Positions 11,987 to 23,000 of a stretch of 64,000 nt of DNA are shown here, piece after piece (positions within the stretch are counted from its first letter, which is position 1; every line of letters begins with the position of its first letter). The notes under the pieces were generated by a model. It searched no databases and was not told the DNA's origin. It saw only the letters and a program-made list of their open reading frames with translations. This stretch comes from Trebouxia sp. TZW2008 (lineage: Eukaryota > Chlorophyta > Trebouxiophyceae > Trebouxiales > Trebouxiaceae): contig BDIU01000013.1 of assembly GCA_002118135.1 (NCBI GenBank), forward strand, positions 372,001-436,000, in the 5' to 3' direction. Made by a program: the position numbers and the translations under genes.

Positions 11987-12367
11987 TCGTGACTCACACA
12001 CTGCTGTGCCAGCAGCTGGCAATGGCGCGCATGCTGTTCCGCTATTGAGTCTATTGTAGGAGGGTTGTTGACCGAAGCTCCGAAACCTGTTCAGGCACGA
12101 ACGCAAAAGGCTTGGCGTTGCCAAGCTTGTATACAAGATCGCGTCTGTTATGCTGCACTCACCTGGCCAAGGGCACTTCGAGCACATTGCCGCACCATCT
12201 GATCCCGCAGACAGACCGCCAGCAAGGCCTTGCTAACAGAGCTGGTGCTTTCAATCTCGTTGACGCGACGTTGCACTGGTCTGCAACAGCTGCCTGGCGG
12301 AGCCAAAGGCGGGCTCACACTCAGACTGCAAGAGTGACAGCACTGCCTTCGCCCTCCAGAGAGTTGC
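11987..12367. promoter_or_regulatory. Divergent promoter region, NDUFAF3-like (-) / SecY (+)
   Basis: This 381-base spacer separates two head-to-head starts and is rich in CpG and GCGC. No TATA box or named element was recognised. It is one of three head-to-head spacers of similar length in the window. Confidence 0.5.
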
Positions 12368-15300
12368 ATGCAACGACCTTTTGCTGGCAGCAGACTTGCC
12401 AGCTCGCACCCTCAAGTCCAAGCAACTGCACCCATTCCTCTCCCCACACTCACGCAGAACAGCAACGGCTGCAGTGCACACCGAGCAGCCGGCCAGCACA
12501 AGGCGCGGGCTTTGCCCTTCAAGCAGCAAGCAACCTCAGCCAGGTCACTCCTTTCACAGCGCAGCAATAGGCAGCTATTAGCTCAAGGGCACTGTCAGCT
12601 GCCGCTTCTGAATTGCTACAGTTGTAGACATCCCCTGCAAAGTCAGCCAGCTAGACATAGCCTTTCCCCGGCCACACCTGCAGCAAAAAAACCAGCTGCT
12701 TTTGGCGGACGCGAGCACAGTGGTCGCAAGCACAGGCTTAGCAAAACCACTAGTGCTGCCTTGCAAGATGCCTGTTCAGGACTCACAGCTACTCCTGAGC
12801 GCCCTTGGACTGTAAGCCCGGCAGCAGCACCAAGAGCTGCCTTCAGCCCTAGCACAAGGCAGAAGCACAGGCTTCGCAGCACTACCACACCTGCTTTGCA
12901 AGATGCCACTTCAGGATTGACAGCCCTTCCTAGGCATTCGTGGAAAGCATGCAAGCGCTGGCTGCAGAACACCTTTCCCCTGCTTCGCAACGAGGAGCTG
13001 TTGAGGAGAGCTGCCTGGACAGTCATGATCATTGCCATTGCCCGCTCAGGCCTCCATCTGAAACTGCCGTATGTCAATCGTACTGTGAGGCCCAGATCAG
13101 ATACACCGGGTGCGTGTTGCAAAAGTTATCACTCTTTTGCCATGTGTATCTCTGTATGAGTAATTTGGATGTGTTGAGCCTGTCGCTACTGCTGAACCTG
13201 AGCCGGAATCAGACTCTTGTTTTTCTCCTGCGGCCTATCACTCTTCTTGCTGTCATCAGCTTTCGAATCGCGCTGTCACTCTTCTTGCTGTCGTTTGCTT
13301 TGGGACACGTGCTGTGTAGCAGGAGCCGTGAAGAACTGGTGTTTGTTTTGCAAAACTACTTCCAGCTGCATTTGCCAAGCATGCTTCTCAATTTCTAACA
13401 TTTCTGGATTATTCTTGGCGAACAGGGCTCATGCTTTTCACCACAACTGCCTTTCAATCCCCTTGCTGTCATGAATGTTGTTACCATTTCTGTTCAGCAG
13501 TACCTATTACCCTTCTTACTTGGGCTTGTCCTCAATGCTAGCATCATTGTGGGAGCACCATTGTGACTCTGGTCTTGATAGGCTATTGTGCTTCTTTCTG
13601 TCCTCAACTTGTGATTGATTGCTATGTTTCAGGGGGCATGGAAGATTGCTTTCTGGGGTCAAAGGACTTGCCAGACAGTATGTTCACTCTTGTCATCGGG
13701 CCTGTCATGAATGCCAGCATCATTGTTGGAGCCATTATGATCTGGCCTTGATAGGCCATTGGTCTTCTTGTTTTCATTAGCTTTTTGTTCGAACTGGTTT
13801 TGCAGGAGGCATGGAGAATTGGTTTTTGGAGTCGAAGGACTTGCCAGACAGTATGTTTGACCTTGGCATTGGGCGGGTCATCAATGCTAGCATCATTGTG
13901 GGAGCCATCATGACTTTGGCCTCGATAGCGTTTTGGTTTTCCCATTGTCATTAGCTTTTGAATCATTGCTGTCATGCAGAGGTCATGAAGGTTCACTTTT
14001 GGGTCGAAAGGATCTGCCAAACATATAGTCTGATTCGAGAGAATGTTTTCAGCTTGTTCTCTCTATCTCGCTCCTTGCTGTCATTAGCTTTTGAGATCAG
14101 GGGCCATGCAGGCTTTGCTTTTGGGATCTAAGGAAATTGCTACTGACTCAGTGCGCCTTTCATTCTTGATACTGCCATCAGCCTTCTAAACACACTTCAT
14201 GTCTTGCAGGTGGCATGGAAGACTGGTTTCTGGGGTCAAAAGATTTGCCAGACAGTATGTTCAATCTTGGCATTGGGCCGGTCATCAATGCTAGCATTAT
14301 TGTGGGAGCCATTATGACTCTGGCCTCAATAGGACTTCTTGGACCTGGAGCCAAAACACAATTGGACCAGTATAAAGAAGGCGGGCAAGAGGTAGGGCTT
14401 GCCTTTTTTTTCATTCATTCAAAACGCATGCTAGACAGACTCAGCAGGCCCAGCTAAGTATGTACTGGAGCAATCAATTGTCTCCAACCAGTTTGATCAT
14501 GTGAAAATTGCAATGCAGAACTACATGCAGCTGTTGACCTGCTTGGAGGTCCAAAATTCGTGCAGCTCTCAACAATATGCAGCTGTTGACCTGATTGCAG
14601 GTCCAAGTTGCAATTGTTGCTGCATTATATGGTTTCTGCTAGCAATAGGAACATTCAACTCCTTGCGTAACACGGACGCTCTATGTTGATGCTCATGCAT
14701 AACCCATTTTGCATTTGCAAACCCTTCAGGTATGTTGTGCCGCCCTCGTGGTGGTCTAGTGACAAGACCAAATGCTATTCTTCAACTGAAGCTCCTTTTG
14801 CCAATTGCTTCAAGACTGCTTGACGCAATCAAGCAGTCAATCCCTGGCAGCAGATACACAAGCAGCACGCGATTCAGCAGCATGCTCAACTGGTTGATAA
14901 AACATTTCAGAAGAGTGATCATTGCTAAAAACGAACATGCTGCCTGCTTATTGCATAGCTGCATTGTGTGGGTGCAACCAACTCCAAAAGCCTGCAGACA
15001 CAGGTGCCTGCCGCCTGAACAAGTTTTGCATGATATGGAGTATTCACAGCTTTTGAAATGCTATTCTCAGACAATTGCTGATGCTACAATGGACACGGTG
15101 ACACCTTTGATCAGTGCTTTTGGAGTGGTCCAGCTTGTAAACAGACTTGATTGCTCAAAGACAGTCGCTTGGTGACCATACATACCTAGCAAGGGCCATT
15201 TAGTATGCGTTGTATGTATGTATGTATGTATGCAACAGCACATGCCATGCTTGCAGGGGATGGCGTACATTCAGGCCCGTTCCAATTGGTTTGCAGCTGG

Positions 15301-18300
15301 ATTGGCTCTTGTTCAGGTAACTTTATAACTGTTATGTCCATGCTTCTTTCCAAGGCAATCAACTGCTTCTGTTTGCACCCTGCACCTGGCAGGGTCACGA
15401 AATCTCGTTGTTAAGTATGTCTATGCCAATGGGGATGCCCATGATTGATTGTTGATGCTTCATGCACTGCCCAGCAAGTCTGTGGAGACCAGAACCTGTG
15501 CTTCATGCTCAAGTTTGCTGGACAGTCTCAACACTACTGCGTCTAATTTGTCATCAGCAGCATCAGCAGCAACAACTGCGTTGCTGCGTTATGGCATGCA
15601 TGCTGTGTTCATAACCAAAAAACGTTTTTCGTTAATGTTCGTTGTTACTTGTTTACCACCCAGTAGTGGTTGTGTGCTTTCTCAAGTATGGATAACAGCA
15701 TGCAGCTAAATTGCAGGGTGTATGCTAGTCTTGATGATGTGTCAGCCATGATGTGTCAATCTTTGAAGGCGCCCTGACTACTTTGCCGCGCACATGCTGG
15801 TCAGACCATGCTTTCATCGCTCATGCATCTCTGTGCTATTTACAAATGCAATCTCATGTTCCACTGATCTTCAATTTCCCCTGTTGTTTCCTTGAGTTGT
15901 GCCGGAGGTTTTGTTGGTCGATTGTTGTTGTGAGTTCTTGACGTGATGCTGATCCTCTGCATGTTTCATTTGCTGCACGCTTGAGTTATGGGTGTGTTGA
16001 CTTTGCCCAGACAGAGGGATTGCGCTTCATCTTCCCAATTACAATCATTCTGACGGCAGGCCAAATCCCTTCTACTGTTGGTTACATGGCCTGATTGTTG
16101 ACTGCAGGGTGTGTGGGAAGCCTTCAACATGGTTGGCTCTGCGCAGACACAGGGAGGCCCACTCATCTTTCTGATTACAAGCATTTTGAGTGCAGTTGTT
16201 TTCTTTCCGTTGCTACATCGCTTGATCTTGAGTGCAGGGTGCATGGAAAGCCTGTAAGATGGTTGACTCTGTCCAGGGAGAGGGAGTTCTCCTTATCTTC
16301 CTGATCACAAACATTGTTATGGCGGGCCAAATCCCTTCTACTGTTGGTTACATGGCCTGATTGTTGAGTGCAGGGTGTGTGGGAAGCCTTCAGGATGGTT
16401 GACTCTGCCCAGACAGAGGGGGTTCCCTTCATCTTCCTGATCACAATCATTCTGACGGCGGGGTGTGCCACTCTTCGGTGGCTGGCAGATAGTGTGGAAG
16501 CCAGTGGGCTGGGTGATGGCGTGACCCTTCTCATCTGCCTCAACATCGTCAGCGGTAAGCTGGGTCTGTATCATCGTTACTCCACACATGCTTGCTGGCG
16601 CAGCACTTAATTCTTCTTGTCGCTCTCAAGATTGTCAGCGATAAGTCGGGAGGTCTTGCACCCTCATCACTTACATGCTTGCTCACAAAGTGCAATGCCC
16701 CAATTCTTGTTCTCAACAATGTTGAGTCAACATTGAGTGGCAGATAGTAGAAGTGAGTGGGATGACAGCATTACAACTGGCCCAAACCTGCATCGTGTCA
16801 TCATGACCCTTCAAGATCAACATGCATGCAATAGAATCAGCGTCATGCCATGTTGCATTTGCACAAATAGACTGGCCTTCCAGACAAACAAGCGAATTTG
16901 GCACTGGATGTCATATAGCTCTCTTTACAGCGTTGAGATATTTACTGGGCAGGAGCTGAACCAGTGGTGTGTGCATGCAAGGTATGCAACCATTGTGAAC
17001 AGAATGGCTTGGACCCTGACCTCAACTGGCAGCGTCTTGACACTGATCTGACAATAATTGCAGTTCCTGGTGGCTTTTTCAGCTCCAAATAATTAAGATG
17101 TGCACAGACTTAGCAAAATCCGTTTTTGCTTCTCTGACCTGACAGGAATTGAACCACTCACCTGTGCATGCAGGCTATGCCACCATTGTGAACAGAATGG
17201 CTGCGACTCTGACTGCGGCTGGGGTGCCCCAGACGCAACTTGGCCTGCTTACTGTGGCTTATGTAGGCCTGGTGGCCCTGGCAGTAATCATCAGCTCCAT
17301 CACCCTGAAACTGCCGTTGGTTTACTACAAGCAAAGGAGGTCAAAGGTGAGCATTGACTCCTCTGACATGCAAAACTAACACATGACAGCAATTTGTCAC
17401 ATAGTCTAGTACAGGTAATTATGCAATTGGTCTGCTCAGAGCAAAGATGGTCAAAGGGTATGCTTATGCGCCTTCCCCTGTATAGCACCTGCTCAGCAAC
17501 CGCCTATGCCTGATGTACATAGACACCAGGTTAGACGTCAAAGTTGAAGTGGGAGGCCTTGGGTCTGGGTCAAGCCCAGAAATGGACGAGCGCTGACTTG
17601 AGCCAAGCTTTTGTCACTGCAGGCACCGCAGGAGTCCCTAAAAGAAAAGAAAAGCAGCATCAGAGGCCCGCAACACTCCACAGTTGACTGTGAACGCCTA
17701 TTTGCCCATAAGCCTCAGCCCAAACGGCATGAGCGCAGTCTTGTAGGCCACTTGCCTGAAGGTATTATCTTTTGAGAGTGGCATTGTTACTGCAGGCACC
17801 ACAGGAGTCCCTAGACAAAAGGAAACCGGCCTCAGAGGCCCTCGGCACTCCACAACTGACCGTCAACAGCCCCTTGCAGTATTGAGATCTAGCGAAAGCA
17901 TCTCGCATTTGTGTCAAGTCCTGAGGGTGATGTTAACATTGCAGGCACCACAGGAGTCTCTTGACAAAAGGAGAGCAGCCTCAGAGGCGCTCAACACTCC
18001 ACAGTCGACCGTCAACAACGCCTATCTGCCCATAAGCCTCAGCCCAAACGGCATGAGCGCAGTCTTGTACGCCAGCTTCCTATATCAGCTACCAACACTT
18101 GTGGGTCTGGTGTGGGAGAAAACAGGCCAGATGCTGGCCAGAGAGCTGATGTTGGGAAAGTTTTCCAACTTGATATATGGAGCGACGGTGTTTGTCTGTG
18201 GACTTGTGCAACTTGGGCAGGACACGCCTAAGTCTATGGCAAAGTACCTCGCACATGTAAGTCACAAAGCAGAGCATAGCAACTTGCTTGCTGGGCCTGA

Positions 18301-20161
18301 CATGTAGTTCAGTGGATTGCTTATGGCATTTTTGCTCTTTTGTGTTGCTTGTATCTCTGTGGACTTGTGCAGCTGGGGCACGACACCTCCGAGTCCATGG
18401 CAAAGTACCTCGCACATGCAAGTCTTCAAACTCTGCCTGTTAAAGTGCTTGCTGAGCCTGTGAAAAGGCTTGCGGAGCCTGTGAAAAGGCATGCACTCCA
18501 GTAAAGGAGTTGAGTGCTGCACAAACACCTGAGTCTGCAGTGCAGCAGTACGTATATGTGGTTGTGAATTCTTCCCTGTTTTGTTTGTGCAGCAGGAGTG
18601 CATTACACTCAAAGGAAGGCAAGCTTGTGCTCTCTTTCAAGCACTGATGCGTTCATGCTGTGCAAAGTGACAGCCTGCATACTTTGCGTGCAGGCTGTCA
18701 CAATGAGCATGTACATGGGACAGGTAGCTTCCACTGTCTACAGATTGATGAGATTAAGGCTTCTTCGAGCAGCTTCTGCAAAGGCAGTGAAGAGCTTTTT
18801 GAGTTCAGGGCTCCAATGTTTCTGAAGATCTAGAGCCTGATCATTTAACTCCTAAGGCTGTACTGATTAGCTTACGTAGTCCATCAGTCTGTTGTGCTGC
18901 TGCTGATTGTGCGTGGTCCCTAATTCATGGCTAACAGTGCCTATTCAGGCGCTTTTGTACTTCATGAGTCAGACTCAGTGTGTGCATGACTGATACAGAT
19001 AGAAGCTGGTATTGAAGTTTTCAGCCCTGTATCATCCACTGAGAACTTTCTGAGGCGCACAATGAACATAATAGTTAGAACTTGCTGTTTGCAACTCAGA
19101 TATGTGCATGACTGATGCAGATAGAAGCAGGTATTGAAGGTTTCAGCCATGGACCATCCATTGAGAACTTCCTGAGGCGCACAATGAACATGATGTTTGG
19201 AACTTGCTGTTTGCAACTCAAATGTGTGCATGACTGATGCAGATAGAAGCAGGTATTGAAGGTCTCAGCCCTGGACCATCCACTGAGAATTTCCTGAGGC
19301 GTACAATGAACATCATGCGCTTTTGGGGAGCGCTGCTGGTGGCAATTCTAGCAAGCGCTGCACATTCCTTTGATCACCAGTGCATGCGGATTCTGGGGAC
19401 AAATGTGAGCTCTGTGAGTCTGCTGTTGGTGGTGGGTCTTGTCACATCTGTTATCAGACAGGTCAGTCTCACAACTGCACATGCTCTTGAGTACAGTTGA
19501 TCACATGTCATCAAAATGCGCATGATTTTTTTCATCAGTGCATGCGTATTCTGGGGACAAATGTGAGCTCTGTGACTCTGCTGTTGGTGGTGGGTCTTGT
19601 CACATCTGTTATCAGACAGGTCAGTCACCCAACCAAGTGCAGTTTGCATCGTGCATACTTTGCAGACCTAGCTGCCTGCCACACAATTTCTGTATTGCAA
19701 CAGGGTCATGCGTTTGGAGTTGCCCCACCACTTGCATGGTAGGCCTCACAGACAAAGTGCTGCAGAATTCATTGTGAACTAGTGTATTTCTTCATCTTGG
19801 GTTTGCTAGCTGTTTGTGCATCATTGCGAGTCAGCAGCCATCTGCAAAATTCACTGCCTTCTGAGAAGTATGGGCAGTGCAGATTTAGCATTTCTTGCAA
19901 ACTCTTGCCTCCTTGGCCGCCATTCTCCTTTCCTAATTCTAGCTGCCTGAAGTTCTGTAATATTGGTACTGCAAGCAATCCAAATTGCCGTTGCATGCAC
20001 AGAAGCATGGCTGCAGGGCCGTCAGTACGTCAGCATTGATACCAAGTTGCTTTGACTGGCTGCAGGTACAGTCGCTGCTACAGGTCCCTGCCTTGGAGAG
20101 AGCCTTGAAGCGGGAACGCGATGTTCTTCAGCGCATCTCCATTGGGGCAGCAGGTGCTTAG
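12368..20161 (+). CDS. SecY-family preprotein translocase, plastid SCY2-like
   Basis: Exons: 12368-13109, 14210-14391, 15257-15316, 16374-16554, 17174-17346, 17945-18256, 19243-19461, 20066-20161. All phases fit, giving 654 residues. SecY is the channel of the Sec translocase; plastid SCY2 is thought to serve the inner envelope. The first about 200 residues are Ala/Ser/Gln/Arg-rich and hydroxylated, like a transit region. Then come membrane segments with SecY hallmarks: NLGIGPVINASIIVGAIM, LTAGCATLRWLADSV followed by GLGDGVTLLICLNIV, PISLSPNGMSAVLYASFL, PSTENFLRRTMNIMRFWG, and SVSLLLVVGLV. The assignment to SCY2 rather than SCY1 rests on the divergent sequence and the FDHQCMRI-type segment and is less certain. 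Five of the seven introns hold decayed copies of the neighbouring exon. Its start is in the CpG-rich divergent spacer. Confidence 0.85.
13522..14145 (+). repeat. Ladder of decayed copies of SecY exon 2
   Basis: The intact exon is 14210-14391. Upstream lie a fragment (13522-13584), a near-full copy (13633-13755, frame lost at the end), a second long copy (13806-13930, open but without donor), and two short remnants (13980-14028 and 14101-14145). The best copies follow their own CAG acceptors and retain GGMED, KDLPDSMF and NASIIVGAIM. Confidence 0.92.
15211..15232 (+). repeat. (TGTA)n microsatellite
   Basis: About five TGTA units lie in SecY intron 2, shortly before exon 3. Confidence 0.8.
15990..16330 (+). 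repeat. Three decayed copies of SecY exon 4
   Basis: Copies at 15990-16060, 16108-16200 and 16238-16330 precede the intact exon at 16374-16554. Each carries variants of GGTGTGTGGGAAGCCTTC, GTTGACTCTGCCCAG and ATCTTCCTGATCACAA. Parts of the intron before the acceptor (GGCCAAATCCCTTCTACTG...) are duplicated with them. Confidence 0.92.
16982..17036 (+). repeat. Decayed copy of SecY exon 5
   Basis: TATGCAACCATTGTGAACAG and the bases after it match the start of exon 5 (17174). The acceptor has changed from GCATGCAG to GCATGCAAG. The preceding intron sequence is also similar. Confidence 0.88.
17623..17883 (+). repeat. Two decayed upstream copies of SecY exon 6
   Basis: 17623-17755 and 17796-17883 both start after ctgcag with GCACC(A/G)CAGGAGTCCCT. 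The first extends through AAACGGCATGAGCGCAGTCT and then reaches a TAG. Both have frame-breaking changes. The intact exon is 17945-18256. Confidence 0.92.
18351..18425 (+). repeat. Downstream copy of the end of SecY exon 6
   Basis: It matches the last about 70 bases of exon 6 (CTGTGGACTTGTGCA..., then GCAAAGTACCTCGCACATG). The donor GTAAGT has become GCAAGT. Confidence 0.88.
18999..19197 (+). repeat. Two decayed upstream copies of SecY exon 7
   Basis: 18999-19075 and 19121-19197 each begin ATAGAAGC(T/A)GGTATTGAAG and carry GAGGCGCACAATGAACAT. Both stop being exon-like about 75 bases in. The TGTGCATGACTGAT(A/G)CAG acceptor context is repeated with them. The intact exon is 19243-19461. Confidence 0.92.
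19539..19619 (+). repeat. Downstream copy of SecY exon 7 end with usable splice sites
   Basis: The copy is 81 bases (27 codons, no stop) and nearly identical to the last 81 bases of exon 7. It has an upstream TTTTTTTCATCAG acceptor and the same CAG|GTCAGT donor. It could be a cassette exon that repeats a membrane segment, or simply an intronic remnant. Confidence 0.85.
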
Positions 20162-20825
20162 GAAATAAAGAACAAAAGAAAAGCCTACGCCGTTGCGCAT
20201 CGTAACGGCAGCCTCTGTTCGAAAAGGCAGCCAGGCAGGTGCATAGATGTAGATCACAAAGCAATCTATTGACCGAATGGACCCTGGGCTTTCTGTCCAC
20301 AAATGAACATTGCAGACAAGATATATACACCGCCTGTGCTGGGACATTGCTGAACAATTTTTACAGAAATTTCCGATTATAGTGGCGGCTGCTCATACAA
20401 GTACAAGTTTGTCGAAAACTTGATCTACCTTCATGCATTGAGCGCTGTTGTTGGCTGACGCTCAACATCAAACGTGATATCTGCAAGGACTCAGAGTCAA
20501 AATCACCTTGCATGGCAAGCTGTCGATGACTGATTGCAACATCCTCACAGCCTTCTGACAACACAGGCACATCACAACGGCTAGACCTAGTTGGTAACAG
20601 TCAGACAGCAACAGCATAAGCAGTGTGTACGACAGCAACAGTCCTAAACAAGTTCACTACCTGCAGCTGCCTAAATGGACTTCACACACAACAGCAACTG
20701 CACCTAGGTCCTGAACTCCTGGGCGGCTTTGCAAAGCCTCATGTTATGACGCCAAAGCAGGTCTTTCTTTTCTGTTCTTGGTTTCCTAAGCTCAAAGAGC
20801 AGCACATGCTGCATGTGCACCTGGC
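20162..20825. other. Spacer between convergent genes; no gene seen
   Basis: It holds the 3' flank of SecY; AAATAAAG directly follows the stop. The 3' flank of the next minus gene is also here. No coding signal was found. Confidence 0.4.
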
Positions 20826-21982
20826 TTATTGCCTAGGTCGTACTTCAACATACTCTGCATCAGCCATACTGTTCTGCAGAGGTTCAGGCAAGGCTGACGT
20901 CCTGTGCGGGACTTGTGTTGGGGTGGGAACATTCTTACGGGGCCACATATCCCTTTGCAGCCGATGACCCTCTGCATCTGTCAAACTGCTGCGCAAGGGC
21001 TCTGGGTAGTCTGGTGTCGATACTGCTCTGCCACCTAAAGCAATAAACATGAATCATCAAACAATTTATGCTGAAGCTCACTGGCAATGTTACATTTGGA
21101 TGAAATGGCTTAATTGCTTGTGGACACTGCTCTGCCACCTGAAGCAGCAAATACGTATCGTCGCACAACGAACACTGGATAGTGTATACATCTCTGAATG
21201 TGCAGACTCTGTCAAGCTGCTGCATAAATGTTCTGTGCAGTCTGGTGTGGACACAGCTCTGCCACCTGAGAGCAGCAAACATGTAGCATCCAACAGCGTG
21301 CACACTAGCAGTCGTGTTTGACCCACTGTATCTGTCAAGCTGCTGCAAAACCGGGCTGGACACTCTGAGGTGGACACGACCCCGGCACCGAAAACGCAAC
21401 CTATGTATTGATCATAAGATCTTCAGGATGGGGCAAGTGCATGCAATGGCTTTGCTTACCTTCAGGGATATGGACACTGTCTGGAAAGGCTCGTCTAGTA
21501 GCTGTGCCACCGAGCTGGGCTTGCTTGCCAACATCAGAGACTGCGTATGTTGGAGTGTAGTTCAAAAACATGTCTGGGTCAGACATAGAGGACCTGACGT
21601 TGCGCTGTGTTGAAGAGCCCTGCGGCGTAATATGCACTGACATAAGTACAACGTGCTACAGGTGTTCACACAAAATCAATGCAGCCAGTTGAGTTCTTGT
21701 GTTTTGTTTGGTGCATGCATTCAGATGCAAACAGGCAAAACCAAGTGCCAGGCAGAACTCCTGGATCTGCACTGTGACAAAGAACGCAAGGACTGCACTC
21801 GTCCTGCAATTTGGTAACTATATGCATGTCTCGAAACATTGACATCATTGTGCTGTGCGCACCTGAGTAATCTTTGACGGCCTTCCGTGCTTACTGAGAG
21901 CGGGGAAATAGTTGACACCCTTCCCAAACGACATCGTATGGGCAGCGCGCACGCTGCACGAGCCAATACATATCTCAAACAT
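20826..21982 (-). CDS. Uncharacterised 162-residue protein
   Basis: Exons in reading order: 21982-21863, 21619-21460, 21034-20826. Phases fit exactly. The predicted product starts MFEICIGSCSVRAAHTMSFG, continues MSDPDMFLNYTPTYAVSDV, and ends MADAEYVEVRPRQ. It is polar and Pro/Ser/Arg-rich with no membrane segment and no domain I recognise. The start sits in a CpG-rich stretch (about 21880-22100), which supports the model. The second intron carries three decayed copies of the last exon's first part. Those copies also support the reality of that exon, because the same duplication pattern marks known exons in neighbouring genes. Confidence 0.6.
21120..21385 (-). repeat. Decayed copies of the last exon of the 162-residue gene
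   Basis: On the minus strand, segments near 21327-21385, 21196-21275 and 21120-21143 carry GTGGCAGAGC(A/T)GT(A/G)TC(G/C)ACACC-like and AGCAGCTTGACAGA-like sequence from the start of the intact exon at 21034. The middle copy keeps an acceptor, CTCAG. Confidence 0.82.
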
Positions 21983-23000
21983 GGTGATCTTGGCAGATGA
22001 CGCCTCTGAGCAGGAGCACAGAGATCCGCAATCATCGTCTCGCGAGCAGTTAGCAGGCCGCGTACCTCTGTTCGATCACGCTGGGCAGCTGGTGAGGCAG
22101 TCTCCTCAACATGATGCTTATTCCTGCAAGCTACCTCAAGATACGAAAGGTGGTGCCAGTATTGGCAAGATCGAGAGGTCGCGATAGGATATTGATCGTA
22201 GTGTCGGAACTTTTGCTGGGTGCTGCATACAAATGACGTCTGACCTGGCAAAATGACATGGCATAGAATTTAGCATCCAAAAGTTTCAACGCTGAAGAGC
22301 TTTGACCTTGCTACCTATGAGACCTGATGGGCGCCTGAGCATGGAAGTGATTGCAACGCAGCTCACACCTGAGCGGACGCACATGAATTGCGTGGGTTTT
22401 CCGACATTTGATTTTTGTGGTCCCATTGACTCTCAGTGTGTTGCAAGTATCACAGCTCCGCCGGCTCTGCCTGTCACTTTTGAACTGAAATCAGTCACTT
22501 TATGGTAAAGTGCTTGAGACGTCACCGTACTGAGCTTGAGCAGCATGCCTTGTCAGGGCTGGTGTGCTTCACGCATCCCACAATGCGCAAAGGTGACTGT
22601 ACATCTTATTTTCAAGCTGGACTTCCCAGCTACAGCATGCACTAAACATTAGCCCATGCTGGGCTGCATGCGCAACAGGAGGTTGATTGCTGGCAATTGC
22701 AAGTTGGTGAGGATAGTCGACGTGGTGGGCACAGCTTGGTAAGCTACTCGAAGGCTCTATAAGAGGTCCAAATAAGCCAGACATTGTCTTGCTAACTTGA
22801 GCAGCCAGCATGTGCAAGCCAAATCAGTGAAGCACATGGAACTAAGCTTAAGACTGCAAACAAGATCTACACCGTTGTGAGGCATTCAGAGACAACTGCC
22901 TTGCAACATCACTCATACTGGCTGCCCAAGTCGACCTGCTCTGGCAAGTGGGCCCTCAAACAAGATTTTGAGACAAAATACAAGCATCCGCTGAGGCCCA
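21983..23000. other. 5' flank and spacer; no gene seen
   Basis: Bases 21983-22200 are CpG-rich and probably the promoter of the 162-residue gene. The remainder, up to the stop of the next minus gene, shows no coding signal. Confidence 0.4.

Noticed and set aside
13522..14391. Possible cluster of mutually exclusive exons in the SecY gene
   Set aside because: Only the 14210-14391 copy has both an acceptor and a donor with an open frame. The others are truncated or frameshifted.
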